From Bradysia coprophila (lineage: Eukaryota; Arthropoda; Insecta; Diptera; Sciaridae), in contig NW_023503423.1 in NCBI RefSeq assembly GCF_014529535.1, positions 1,970,473 through 2,034,472 on the forward strand: a stretch of DNA of 64,000 nt, given 5' to 3'. The translations under genes were made by a program, and so were the position numbers. Each line of letters begins with the position of its first letter. Position 1 is the stretch's first letter. Positions 35,486-46,504 of the stretch are shown piece after piece. The notes under the pieces were generated by a model, which was given only the letters and a program-made list of their open reading frames with translations, was not told where the DNA came from and made no database searches.

Positions 35486-35523
35486 AACTGATAACGTTTT
35501 CCGTTTTGCAATGTCCTTTTATA
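35486..35523 (-). promoter_or_regulatory. TATA + initiator of copy 2
   Basis: Minus-strand TATAAAAG (35523-35516) and TATCAGTTTT (A at 35489). Upstream homology with copy 1 extends to about 35865, so the proximal regulatory region was duplicated with the gene. Confidence 0.75.
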
Positions 35524-36076
35524 CGAAAAAAAAGTTCCGTCAGATTTTCAACTGTTTACATTGATTTTGTTATTGTTTGGCTTACTGCGGAAATATTTGC
35601 ACTTGCAAACTGATCAAATAATCGAAACGTATCGAAGTGCAATTCCACCACACAGAGTTATTGTTGTGATTGCATGCAGGAAAACATCCGCTATCGTAAA
35701 AAAATCTAAACAATTTTTCATTTCATTGTTCTCAAGCCTGTTGACAAGAACCCTTTTATTCGACCGATCGCCTCCAGGTGATATCTTTTGAAGCGACCCA
35801 ATAATTTGATAGTCTTTGGTGTTCTGGACGTTGTTAGTCGATAGAATTTTTCAGTCTAATAAAATTACCGTCTAGCCTGTCAAGATCTGACCGTGGCAGA
35901 CAGGTTATATGATCGAATCATATTATGTCATCGTTACAGTCTGGAATCAAGAGTTAGCAATCTGCAATCCAGCCTGAGTCGAGATCTCTAGCTACAGATT
36001 CATAAGACGACACCTTTTGACGTCAAAGTCAAGTTGAGAGTTGATAAACTTTTGGTCTGCACCTATATGCATTAGG

Positions 36077-36206
36077 CTTGATTTCCACTTACAAAAGAAC
36101 AACTCCGTTTTGCTTCCGTTTAGCTAAACCACCACTCTTTTCTATTGTTTAAAATGTAAACGGAGAGAAAACGGAGTTAGTACTTTTTTCGTAAGAGGAA
36201 ATCAAG
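36077..36206. mobile_element. MITE family H
   Basis: Ends CTTGATTTCCACTTACAAAA and, inverted, CTTGATTTCCTCTTACGAAA; the inner arms have AACTCCGTTTT and AAAACGGAGTT. No coding. Confidence 0.7.
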
Positions 36207-36456
36207 ACTTAACAGATATTCATATATTGGCACTTTAGGCATAAGCTGGCAACCCTATTAGCCAAGATCACGATACGTCAAAAATATATGGAAAAATTAG
36301 ATAGAGAGAGAGAGAGAGGGAGAGAAAGAAATGATATGATATGATATGAGCATAGGAAGAGCCAAGGTACATATGACATTACCTCTCTACTTTTAGCTGC
36401 CTTCTGGCCATTCTACCGGTAAAATTGGAATTTTGCAACTATGTATCATTATGGCC
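36207..36456. other. (AG)n run and short repeats
   Basis: A GA run at 36299-36328 followed by (ATGAT)n. The preceding 'CACGATACGTCAAAAATATATGGAAAAAT' resembles 35285-35313 in the copy 2 intron, so part of that intron was copied here. Confidence 0.5.
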
Positions 36457-36688
36457 TGTATACTTTGGGGAGGTCACGCAGATCGCCAATCGCCATTTTA
36501 TTAGATACGAGAGGACACACCACTTCCGAAGATTTTTCTTATAAAAAAATTCACCACATCGTCACGGCGACGAGAATCGTCAAAGTAGGTTAATTTTTGT
36601 ATGAAATCCGCCATTTTATCGTCAGCTGTGGTGTGTCACCCGCGTCACCCGCGTATCTGTATCTGCGTGACCACCCCAAAGTGTACAG
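36457..36688. mobile_element. MITE with 26-bp ends
   Basis: CTGTATACTTTGGGGAGGTC with ACGCAGAT is mirrored by ATCTGCGTGACCACCCCAAA with GTGTACAG. No clear target duplication. Confidence 0.65.
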
Positions 36689-38032
36689 CCTTGATTATGA
36701 CAACGTAACTTGGACTTTCATATTTAAATTTCTCGCTTTCAGTCATTTGATGTTTTTCTTGTTTCCGTTGTTTTCTATTTTTTTTTGTTTTTTTTTTTTG
36801 ATTTGTTGTCCAAATATGCGTTGTAAAGAAAATGAAAATGTGAATACCATACGATTAATAATAATAATGACAACGTCACTGATCAGTGATCAATGATAAA
36901 AATGATGATGAAATCGGAATGCGAACAGTTTCATTTTCATTATTCGTATGCAATTTAAAAGTATACCAGTACGCGTCTGCTTCAAAACTTTCTCGAGCAC
37001 AGATCTTGCTCTCCGCTTCGGATCGACCTTAAAATTGCAATGTAAATTATAGCCTACATTTGTGCGTTTCGAATTCTATTTTCGATAATCTCTTTTAACC
37101 AGAATTTTTTCACAAAAATATGGAACCGCAATACCGACCACAAATGCGTTAGCTTTTTAGATCAACCTATCGACTCCGCTGCTATTATCCGTAGAGTGTG
37201 TGTTCTGTGGTCATTTAGTAAGTTTATGTAACAGAATCATACAAAGCAATATCTATTGGACCTAGTGTCAACACTTGAGTTTTTGTGTGAATTTTGCTCA
37301 TCAGAGGCGAAGCCGAGGTCAATAAACATAAGAAAGCTAGACTTTTCACTTTTATCCCGAGTTATATAATGGATTTTACGTGCTTTTGAAACCAAAACTA
37401 ATTTTCTTGTTTTTCTAGGTGTGTAATTAGCTACTTTCGACCATGGGTCGAAAAAGTAAATGACTGCCTGTTCCATGCGAAAGTTGACCGTTACATAGCA
37501 ATTTGCCATTACATGTGGAGTATTATCGGTTCATTTTTTTTAAAGTTTCCTACATGGAAATCGATCTTTGCCCTCCGCTCGGATATACCATCTCTGCAGT
37601 TGTCGAAAATATCACAGTGTGTAAGTCGAGACTTCACATTGAATTATTGGACGGCCAGCTGTGGGTTCGAAACTCCAAGGTTCTGAACCTTGCGAAACTC
37701 AACCGCAACAGAAATAATTCGTTTCATCAGGTTGTTGCAACAACGCGTAGTCCATAACAATGACATTTGATTGAATCGCTTATTAAGTTCCGTCTTGGAT
37801 TCAGTACCGATAACGTCTCTTTGTGTTACATGTAATTGTTCGTTGGTAATGCCGTTCAATTACTGAAGTCAGTTTGCTGCTCAAAAACCCACTAGTGAGT
37901 TTGTGTTTATCACAAAATCGTCATCGAATGAATTACTTTCGCATCATCCAATGTAGCAAACTTTCGCACACCAGAAAGTATGTCGACTAATAACAAATCT
38001 GTTGCTGTCTTTAACAGAGTTATCATCGTAGG
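36689..38032. repeat. No gene seen; MITE family D copy at 37264-37385
   Basis: 37264-37385 carries the family D centre GAGGCGAAGCCGAGGTCAAT and arm 'CTAGACTTTTCACTTTTATC'. Other open frames here (90 codons minus at 37237, 84 plus at 37503) lie partly in the repeat and show no support. Confidence 0.5.
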
Positions 38033-38039
38033 TTTCTTC

Positions 38040-38241
38040 CACGGCAGAGTAAAGTTAACCAGGCAGGAGTGGACGTTTGACAAGAGACCTGAACAATCTA
38101 GTAGCCTTATATTTTTTGCGAATAAAATTTTTCAATTTATGTCAGTGTTCATTTGAGTTCATTTTCATCCAGTGTATTAGGTCCCTTATTTGACGTTTCG
38201 AAAATGAACCGCTCCTGCCTGGTTTATTTTACTCTGCCGTG
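38040..38241. mobile_element. MITE family A, copy 2, with target duplication
   Basis: 202 bp, ends CACGGCAGAG / CTCTGCCGTG, flanked by TTTCTTC at 38033-38039 and 38242-38248. Inverted relative to copy 1 and almost the same sequence. Confidence 0.88.
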
Positions 38242-38414
38242 TTTCTTCCATCGTATGGTAAAAACGAATTTTGACAGGCCGAAAACAACCGACCGTCATC
38301 CACAGAAGCAAACATAACCGTAACTTAAACTTTGTTCGTTAAAACTTCAAAGTGAGGTTGTGTTGGCTTCTCTGTGGATTACGATTGACATTTCGAATGG
38401 GGCCGATGCTAATG

Positions 38415-38570
38415 GCACGCGCGTGCGAATAGTGTATAATAGACTATTCGCACGCGCGTGCGATTAGTGTTTAAGAGACTATTCGCACGCGCGTGCGATT
38501 AGTGTTTAAGAGACTATTCGCACGCGCGTGCGATTAGTGTTTAATAGACTATTCGCACGCGTCCTAATCT
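38415..38570. repeat. 35-bp palindromic tandem repeat
   Basis: Each unit centres on the self-complementary CGCACGCGCGTGCG. The spacing of 35 bp is exact across four steps. Confidence 0.9.
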
Positions 38571-38725
38571 TTGGCTAGTCAGAAAGTATTAGAATTCTAG
38601 TTTATTTTGCATATACAATGTGTTGTAGCACAGCACTGCTACTAGCATGAACAGTGTTCATTGAACACTCATTCTTCCAACGACAAAAAGCCTTCAAATT
38701 TTCAAAGATATCTATTGCTTGTGTT

Positions 38726-38865
38726 CAACGCACTCCAAGCTAAAGTGATCCTAGTGGTCTGCTGCAGAAAGTACTCTATTTTACATGAAAATATTTATTC
38801 CGGTGTTTTTTAGTTGTGTGACATATTGTGAAGTTTCAGTTACGACTCATGCTTGAAGTGCGTTG
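38726..38865. mobile_element. MITE family G, copy 1
   Basis: Ends CAACGCACTCCAAGC and inverted CAACGCACTTCAAGC. A second copy is at 41588-41749 and a lone end (GCTTGAAGTGTGTTG) at 53134. Confidence 0.75.
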
Positions 38866-39639
38866 ATGTGTTGTGTTTTTTTATTTACACTCCAAATATT
38901 TCTTATTTTCATTCTAGTAGCAGAGTTGTGGTTGTAGTCGCACGTTAAAACTTTTTTTTTTCGAATAATTGTCCCTATGATGCAGTCACAGATGGTGCAA
39001 AGTTCGGAGCAATTCTGAAGATGTAGTATTCAGTTATATTTGGCATTACCTGAGTAGGGGGAAACCTTACGTGGTTGTCCAGAGATGCGAAATCAACGAA
39101 AAAAAATGGTTCCTTCTGTAATGTTTGTCATCGCTCTAACTTGAGTAAATCGATTCAGATTTTGATAAACTATTTTGCTCCCGTTTCGTAATCGTAAAAT
39201 TAGAGCTATTGTAGGGGACTGGTTTTTCGCATATAAATCTTCGGAGCTATGCAACCAATGGCATCGTTAGGCACAGCTGACGAAATCTATACCTCCCCTA
39301 ACAGGGAAAAAAATTGTCAATATCGGATGATGGGATCGGAAGTTAGAGTTACTTTTTTTGCTTCTATCTTGTGTAAATTTCATCTGATTTTCGTGAATTT
39401 TTTTATTTTAGTTTAAAAGGTATGTATGACTGTAAAGCAAAGGTATTGTTTTTAGAGCACTAATAAAATTTCTGCCGCCATATTGGGTTTTAGTGTTTTT
39501 GCCCACTTCTTTGAGTCATTTTCAAGCGATTTTCATTAATTATTTAGAGATGCAGTTTTACAGTGTAATATTGTAATATGATTGAAGCTTTGACACTGAT
39601 AGGTGTTTCATACGGGTCGACGCAGCTTATGTTTTTGTA

Positions 39640-39985
39640 AAAGTAGTGCCTAGGTGACTTTGTTTTCTTTTGTAGAAGGAATCAGTGGCTGTGTCTCGGT
39701 CATTTTGTAAAAGGAGTCACTAGATGACTTAGCTTTATTATGTAAAACGGATCAGTAATTGTGTCTCAGTCATATTGGGAAAGGAGTTACTTTTGACTTC
39801 GGTTTATTTTGTAAAGGGAATCGCTAGGTGACTTCGTTATCTTTTGTAGGAGGAATCAGTGGCTGTGTCTCGGTCATTTTGTAAAAGGAGTCACTAGATG
39901 ACTTCGTTTTATTTTGTAGAAATAATCAGTAGTTATACCTCTGTCATTTTGTAAAAAGAATCACTAGTTGACTTCGTTTTGTTTT
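39640..39985. repeat. About 70-bp tandem repeat, roughly 5 units
   Basis: TTGTAAAAGGAGTCACTAGA, TGACTTCGTTTTATTTTGTA and 'AATCAGTGGCTGTGTCTCGG' recur in order. It lies inside the foldback element at 38409-40073. Confidence 0.8.
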
Positions 39986-40073
39986 GTGAGCGCGTGCGAT
40001 TAGTCCATTATACACTAATCGCACGCGCGTGCGAATAGTCTATTATACACTAATCGCACGCGTGTGCCATTAG

Positions 40074-40823
40074 TCACTTCGTTAAATGAATGTAATTTAA
40101 GAGGAAATGAAACTTAAAAAACATTCGTCAAGTACTGTTAGCCACTAGACCTTTATTTCTATCTGTGTTTCATTTTTCCAAGTTTATATAGATGTTCAGC
40201 CGAACCAACAATACAGAAAAGAGTACGCATTTCTTGCTTGAATAAAATATAAAATCTTGCGAATTACGGCCCACACTTTCCATATTTGCATTTATATATG
40301 TATGCATTTTCTGCCGTAAGACCCACGAGAGCTGTAGCCAAGGGAACTATTAGGTCCTAAAATGATGAGGTCTGCATTTTCAGTTCAAATACTCACGAAT
40401 AGACACAACCCTGCATGTGGATCGATGACCGATCTTCGCGAGTATTATATTTTTAACGCAAAATGTTCACGAATTTTTCTTTATTATTTTCAAATTATAT
40501 TAAACAAAATGCGAAAGTCAATATTTTGCCAGCTGCAATGGAACTTCAACTTTTGAATAAAATTTATTTGCTTGTTTTTACACGCGCGTTATGAGTGCCA
40601 TTTTTCGCTATCGATACAGATGTTAGGCGAGTATTAGGGATGGGTTGATTCGAATATTATGCTGCTCCAGAAAAATTTCAACACATGAAGTGTAGATACA
40701 CCGATATATTTCCCTGTTATCAGCCCCACCTTAGAACAAATTATGAGTTTTAAGTTGCTTACCTCTGGGATTGGGTGTTCATCTAACTTTCTCGCTGTAT
40801 GAACGTTATCGAACACACAAGCA
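40074..40823. other. No gene seen
   Basis: AT-rich sequence; a 64-codon frame at 40362 has no supporting signals. Confidence 0.45.
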
Positions 40824-41176
40824 GTAGTAGAGGTTCTTAGCATAAAAATAGTTCACTTTATAGTAGAATGGTGCGCTTTACACCAGTGATTAATATTGGT
40901 AGCCTGAGTCCAAAAAGATTAACACCCCTCAAAAAACCCCACCCCACCACTCACAACCCCTCACCAAAAATTTTAGTGTAAGATATGGAGCTTAAACGAA
41001 AGGTAAAGGTTCATACTTTTTTTATATAACCAAACGCTTTTCAATTTCTCCATTTTCCTCATCAATTTTCCGAGTTTTCCATGAAAATCTATGAAATCTC
41101 AAATATGAAGGGTAGTACCATTCTACTATAAAGTGAACTATTTTTATGACTTTTGTTCTACAAGAACCTCTACTAC
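40824..41176. mobile_element. MITE with 50-bp ends
   Basis: GTAGTAGAGGTTCTT plus AAAAATAGTTCACTTTATAG and AGTAGAATGGT are mirrored at 41108-41176. The centre has an unusual C-rich run (AAAAAACCCCACCCCACCAC). Confidence 0.75.
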
Positions 41177-41353
41177 AGTGCTCCAAAACAGGGACAGAAC
41201 TTTGGAGTCAAGTTCCAGGAATGGTGGTTTTGCTTTGCTTTGTTTTGATTTTTTTTCTAGTTACCAATGGTAAAAATTGTCACAAATTGAGTGTTTAAAA
41301 GTCTTTGAAAAGCGCACTTTTTCTGGTGTTCCTCTACTCCCTGCAAATCCTCT

Positions 41354-41447
41354 TATGCTTGATTTCCACTTACGCCTATTTTTCTTTGTTTAAAGAGTAA
41401 ACGGAAAGCAAACGGAACGTAAACGCCGTAAATGGAACTCAAGCATT
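41354..41447. mobile_element. MITE family H, short copy
   Basis: ATGCTTGATTTCCACTTACG is answered at the right end by AATGGAACTCAAGCAT. The middle carries TAAACGGAAAGCAAACGGAA. Confidence 0.55.
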
Positions 41448-41460
41448 AGTGTCCTTACAA

Positions 41461-41545
41461 ACAGCGACGTACGTATCGAATTTCCTTTATTATAAACGTC
41501 GAATTTGACACAAGAACAAAAGAAATTCAATACGTACGTCGCTGT
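41461..41545. mobile_element. Palindromic MITE, 85 bp
   Basis: ACAGCGACGTACGTATCGAA is mirrored by the right end TACGTACGTCGCTGT. The short centre is not coding. Confidence 0.7.
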
Positions 41546-41587
41546 GCGTAGGGCCAGTTACAAACCTTCAGAAATTATGAGTTGTCG

Positions 41588-41749
41588 CAACGCACTTCAA
41601 GCAAAAGTGCTATTAATGACAGCTGCCAAATAGAGTACTATTTTGTATGAAAAAATTGCCCGAACTTTTTTACAGTGTCAAAATTTGTTCGATACATTGT
41701 CCAGTTTCAGTACCCTATTTTGAGGACCACTCATGCTTGAAGTGCGTTG
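41588..41749. mobile_element. MITE family G, copy 2
   Basis: Ends CAACGCACTTCAAGC and its exact inverse. Flanks GTTGTCG / GTTATCG differ by one base and may be a target duplication. Confidence 0.75.
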
Positions 41750-42825
41750 GTTATCGTCTTTTTTATTTCATTCGTTCCATAACAAGTCAATTTTCTCGTC
41801 GAACTTCTATTTCTTCCTAATCAGCGTCGATATAAATGCTGACTTTGTAAAAATGACGAGATAACAATGAAACTGCCGATCTCGACAACTCAGAATTGTT
41901 CGTGTGCTTTCTGCAACCTCACAACACCAGTTCAAATTATCAATGTTTTGATTTTACAATTTATTGGTAACGAGCTCGGGTCCTTGGATCAGTAATTATT
42001 GCGGATTTTTCGTAATAATCACAAATTGTTTGATGAAACTCATTCCAGTGCCGCATCTACCATACTTAGCCACCTGAATCACTCAAGTCTTTATAGTCTT
42101 TAATTACCAATTTTTCGAATCAGTTGTTAACATCATCCTCACAATCTGTCACATATCGAAGATGGGTCATGGGTATCGAAGCTGTCAGCGTCACCAATAT
42201 CTCTTCTTTTGTAAGTTGTTGAAGGGATCTGCATCATCTTCCTCTGAAAGTGGTTTTTGGCCGATAAACAGCTCTTTTCTAAGTATTGGGGCATCTTTTC
42301 AATCAAATGTTCGTTAAAAGGTTAAAACCAAAGTTTTTTTTTTTAGATATGGCTCACATAGCTCACACCTAAAAACGCTCATAGATCCCAAATTAGAGAC
42401 TTTCGGGGGAAAAAAACCCTGGAGCACGTGCCGATTAGAATCCAAAACTCCATACCTTTGTTTTTGAAACGAACTTTCTATCTGCCATATTTTCGAAGAT
42501 ATGCTTCTCATAATTTAAGACCGCTCATAGCTCCTAAATTATTGACTATTATGAAAAATACTTCAAAATAGTTTCTTAGAATAACGTCTTCGACCTCGAC
42601 CTACCCTGAAAATTTCAGCCAAATTCATCGAGTGGTCCAAAACTTACAAATAACAGAGTGCATTGCACTGAACCAAGCAATAGAACAGCCTTTTCAAGAA
42701 CAGCCTTTACCATAAAAGATCAGAGTTGCCGATGTACTATAGGTCATCTTCAAGATACGGTACTTTCACACATAACCTCATTTAAGTTTCGTTAAATGTT
42801 TCGTTCATTCATTTGTATGAGATTT
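41750..42825. other. No gene seen
   Basis: No exon or defined repeat recognised; a C-rich run occurs near 42415. Confidence 0.45.
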
Positions 42826-44183
42826 TTAGCCCCGTACGAAGTACGAAGGGGCTTATAGGATTACGGTGCCGTGTGTAATTGATGGAATTCGAAGCAGGCG
42901 GTAAGGGCAAAGTGTTTGCCTATGTTCATAGATGACGAATCCACAATAAAAATTTTGTCTGTCCGTCTGTCCGTCTGTCCTTCTGTCCGTCTGTCCGTCT
43001 GTCCTTCTGTCCGTCTGTCCGTCTGTCCTTCTGTCCGTCTGTCCGTCTGTCCTTCTGTCCGTCTGTCCGTCTGTCACGTCGATATCTTGAGTAAATCAAA
43101 TCCGATTTCAAAATTTTTTTTTCCCTGAAAGGTAGTTGAAATTGTGAGGCTAAGTTCGAAGATGGGCGATTTTGGGTCGACTCCTCCCGAGTTGGGGCCC
43201 CATAAGTGCTTTAACGTTTTCCAAAGATTTCTCTGGCCATTTAAAGGCTACACTGGTAAGTGATACATCAAATGAAAGGTATTTACAATACCTATCCACA
43301 AAAAAAAGTTTATGGAAATTGGATGACCGACTCGTGAGTTAGACCCCTTGGTGTGAAACAGGCACAGGGCGGCAAGCAGTTTTTGCTTGTAGGTCGGCCG
43401 CATTTGAACATATTTCGTCTGTTTTAGCTTTATTAGATAGGTATTGACCGTACCAATCAGGGAAAAAAAAGTTCATGAAATTCGGTTCACCGGAGCGTGA
43501 GCTAGGTCTCTTGGAGTGAGCTTATATGAGGCTACTCGGCCGTACAGTGAAGGTGGTGTTTTTTGTTAATATCTCGAGTAAAATATGACCGAATTTCATG
43601 AATTTTTTTTTGTTTGAAAGGTACTAACGAATGTAAAGCAGCCGTACTACTTTCCACCTCCTAACAAAATGGCCGTCGGCCGCCATTTTGGATTTTTATA
43701 AAAACAATATAAATCGGTGAAAATGATACTTACAAAGTTACTGATCAGTGGGAAGTGATTGGTTATTTGTGTGTGGTGTTTCAAGGATCCCAAATATGGA
43801 TATCTCTATATAAATATATATAGCTATATTGAGCTATATTGAGCTATATAACGGTATAGATAGTTATTTTGAGCTATATACTAGCATATTTATCAGTAAA
43901 TTGTTTATTTATAGGTAAATATAGGTTAATATAGGACTGAGGAAATTTTAGGTCAATTTTAAATTTGTGTTACGTTTGGAAGGAACATCGTACGGGGCTT
44001 CGTAATTGCGCTATGCGCAATTTTTAAGACGTACAAATTTCATAAGAATTTTACTTTACCGACGTTTACGGGCGCAGTAGACTTACGTGAATAGTAGGGC
44101 GACGGACGAACTAGGGTCACGTGCGCAATAGATGTACGGGTTCGTACGGGGCTCAGTCGCAGCAAACGCTCCGACTGTTCTGA
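42826..44183 (-). mobile_element. Helitron-like family C, copy with AGCTATATA block
   Basis: In minus orientation it starts TCAGAACAGTCGGAGCGTTTGC (44183) and ends with the hairpin CCCCTTCGTACTTCGTACGGGG + CTAAAAA (42826). It shares the AGCTATATA block (43808-43935) and following segments with 27311-28374, and the 3' 250 bp with 9506-10777 and 46505-48066. No helicase or replication initiator is encoded. Confidence 0.65.
42957..43075. repeat. CTGTCCGT minisatellite with 24-bp higher-order unit
   Basis: The run alternates GTCTGTCC, GTCTGTCC, TTCTGTCC about five times. It is an expansion of a motif present only two or three times in the other family C copies. Confidence 0.9.
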
Positions 44184-44960
44184 CGGCTCGTTTTAACTTG
44201 GATGGTATTTCAAACGGCCTTGAAGATGACCTTTATTTTGGGAACACATGCACTAGTTGTCCACAGTATTTTGATTTCGATAAACTAAATGTTTCATCTG
44301 ATTGTTTATTGACAAGTTTTCATTAAAAAATAACATTTGACAATTAGTGCGAATTTCCATAAATCTGTTTGAAATGACCTACATTTGAAAGTGAACTAAA
44401 AATTTAAAATTTTTTCCAACTTATAGTGAACGACATCTCAAATGTCGCACTGTCAAATTTGACATTTGAGATGTCGTTCACTGTAGAGACTCTCATTAAA
44501 TTTATACTTGTGGCGATTCAAAAAATGTTGTTTATTTTGTGGCAGGTCATATTAGAGAGGCCAAATATCACTAAAAACAATGTTCTAGTGGTTTGTTCAG
44601 CGCTATAGAGTGACAACGGTTGGAAAGTCTGTTTCTTCGTAAAAATGTCTAAACTTTGAAATTCAATATCTCGGCCATATCTGAACTGATTTTGACGTGG
44701 TGTAACTCGTACGGATCATTGTCTGACTTCGCACGAGATGTCAACATTGGTGTAAGCAAGTTTAATGCGATAGAGATAAGTTTAAATGGAAAGATTTGAA
44801 GGTGCAGAGTTGTAGTGTAGTTTCAAGAGTGAATTTTATTGTGTACACTACCCGTACGGGTCTCTTCTTATGTTTTTGAATAAAATTGATAAAGTAGCAT
44901 TTTGACCTTTTCCATTTGCGATAACAGGACAAGTGCTGCGCAATGTATGCTGACTGTTAA
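44184..44960. other. No gene; one hairpin
   Basis: AACGACATCTCAAATGTC at 44424 is mirrored at 44458-44485 (GACATTTGAGATGTCGTTCA), a 62-bp stem-loop. A related single arm is at 1500-1520. Confidence 0.6.
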
Positions 44961-44966
44961 GATCTC

Positions 44967-45003
44967 TATATAAACCGTGTGTTTGATGGAATGAATATCA
45001 GTT
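44967..45003 (+). promoter_or_regulatory. TATA + initiator of the 45045 gene
   Basis: TATATAAA at 44967-44974 and TCAGTT at 44998-45003 put the start A at 45000, 33 bp after the TATA box and 45 bp before the ATG. Confidence 0.75.
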
Positions 45004-45044
45004 TCGATCAGTTTATAGTTGATGTGGCTTACTACTAAGTCATC

Positions 45045-45686
45045 ATGGCATCAATACGGATTTTCTTATTATTAATTGTAACTTTTACCGTTCAAACACT
45101 CGCCTGTCCAAATTCAAGATTTATCGATAAACACGTGTACAAAGGATTTTATAATAGACAGACCTTGCAAGAATTGAAAGACTTTGCAGACAAGCATGCA
45201 CACGATAGAATCCAGCCCGTAACCAGACAAACAGTGTTCGTAATCACTGATAATTCGGAAAAAGAAGCGAGAAATTGGTTAAATGATAATGGCATCTGCA
45301 AGTGGACAACACCAAAAACAAAGTACGTTTTTTCGCGAAAATGGACGTGCATGTTAAGAGGAACCGGTTTTGCCAGTCATCCCTCGAAACCAAAGCAACC
45401 GTGTCCTCAGCCTGATTTTAAGTTTATTTGCAAGAATTGCAAATCTAAAGATGACGTCGAGTTGTACGCGACTGAAATGGCAAAGAAAGGTACACCCGTT
45501 GCCTCGAATCTTGTTTACAATATAAATGATGGCGCTACGTGGGTAAGAAATCCAGCTATGGAAACGTGCAAGCTAACGAATCCAGCTCAAAATTATCAGT
45601 GCTACTTCGGTTGGCATCTGTTGGAGGGCCCAAACACAGGCAGAGGAGATCATCGAGTAACAGACGGGCATTTAATAGACAATTGA
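45045..45686 (+). CDS. Secreted Cys-rich protein, unknown family (213 aa, single exon)
   Basis: The first ATG after a well-placed TATA/initiator pair opens a signal peptide (MASIRIFLLLIVTFTVQTLA) with a likely cut before Cys21. The mature protein, about 193 residues, is basic and has nine or so cysteines. It may be two related halves: FVITDNSEKEARNWLNDNGIC with KTKYVFSRKWTCMLRG, then FKFICKNCKSKDDVELYATEM with ETCKLTNPAQNYQCYFGW. The ends (GPNTGRGDHRVTDGHLIDN) are polar. An RGD triplet occurs near the C-terminus but may be chance. AATAAA lies 29 bp after the stop at 45715-45720. It has no intron, unlike all other genes here, and sits between repeats. I do not recognise the family. Confidence 0.85.
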   Translation: MASIRIFLLLIVTFTVQTLACPNSRFIDKHVYKGFYNRQTLQELKDFADKHAHDRIQPVTRQTVFVITDNSEKEARNWLNDNGICKWTTPKTKYVFSRKWTCMLRGTGFASHPSKPKQPCPQPDFKFICKNCKSKDDVELYATEMAKKGTPVASNLVYNINDGATWVRNPAMETCKLTNPAQNYQCYFGWHLLEGPNTGRGDHRVTDGHLIDN

Positions 45687-45720
45687 AATGTGGTCTACCT
45701 CTATGGAAATGTGTAATAAA

Positions 45721-46504
45721 ATAGAGTGACTGATGAAGAGTTGCCCTGAATTAACAGATCTCATCTTGAATTTGATTTCCTTCCGTGATTTTGGCCTTAA
45801 GTCAAAAGATTCTTCTTTCATATCAAAGATTTGTGACACATCCGTCGTTTTCCAAAGCTGCGTAGAGGTATGTTGCCATCAATTCCAAATAATAGTCGGT
45901 TATTTAACAAGTTCAATCAATCGGGTATTTATTCAAAGATATCTGTTAACTGGTCAGTTGATTAACAAAGAATGAAACTAAAATCATACAAAGCGATGAG
46001 CACACAAAATGAAACATAGCAACAACGTAATAGAATCGTCGCTGAATAATATCCGCTAAGTAAGGGCGGTACGGTTCAAATTAATTCTTAACAAGGTAAG
46101 TAAATGATATGACATTTGACCACTGACTACTTCAATCTGAGAGAAAATTAAGTTAAGTCTGTCGCCGCTTTGCTAATGCAAAATTCAAAAATACCACTTC
46201 TCATCAGATCATGGCGACAGCGGTGGTACAATGCTCCAAGGTTCAAGTCTCAAGGATATTGCATGAAAAAGTTGAAAAAAATAATTTTCAACATTTCCCT
46301 ACTGCAAAATGAAACTGTTAACGACCTCTGTCGCACATGAGCAGAGTATCACCAGATCGGGCATTTCATGCTGATTTTAATGGAAATTTATCATGTTACG
46401 AAAGGTAACGGAAAGGGGTTTTGTTCAATCCTAGGGAATCTATCCGTTTAAGGAAGGTAACGTAAAGCCGTCTTGTTCGATTACACAGACAAAACTTAAG
46501 GTTT
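45721..46504. other. No gene seen
   Basis: An 80-codon frame at 45733-45975 starts inside or just after the poly(A) region of the 45045 gene and has no promoter or relatives that I recognise. Confidence 0.45.

Larger units (their letters stand above)
38409..40073. mobile_element. Foldback element (1.66 kb) with CpG-rich 35-bp terminal repeats
   Basis: The ends CTAATGGCACGCGCGTGCG and inverted CTAATGGCACACGCGTGCG bound it. The left end holds units starting at 38415, 38450, 38485, 38520 and a part at 38555, each GCACGCGCGTGCG + ATTAGTG + 15 bp, exactly 35 bp apart. The right end has about 2.5 inverted units. The interior contains a family G MITE (38726-38865), a reversed piece of family C (about 39050-39120) and a 70-bp tandem array. 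No transposase. Confidence 0.8.

Noticed and set aside
38409..38570. CRISPR-like array (repeats at 35-bp spacing)
   Set aside because: Repeat and 'spacer' are both repeated in every unit, units are palindromic and the array is mirrored 1.5 kb away; this is a foldback end in a eukaryotic genome.
42853..43128. Frames with TDGQTDRR or VCPSVRLS repeats
   Set aside because: These are translations of the CTGTCCGT minisatellite, open in several frames on both strands.
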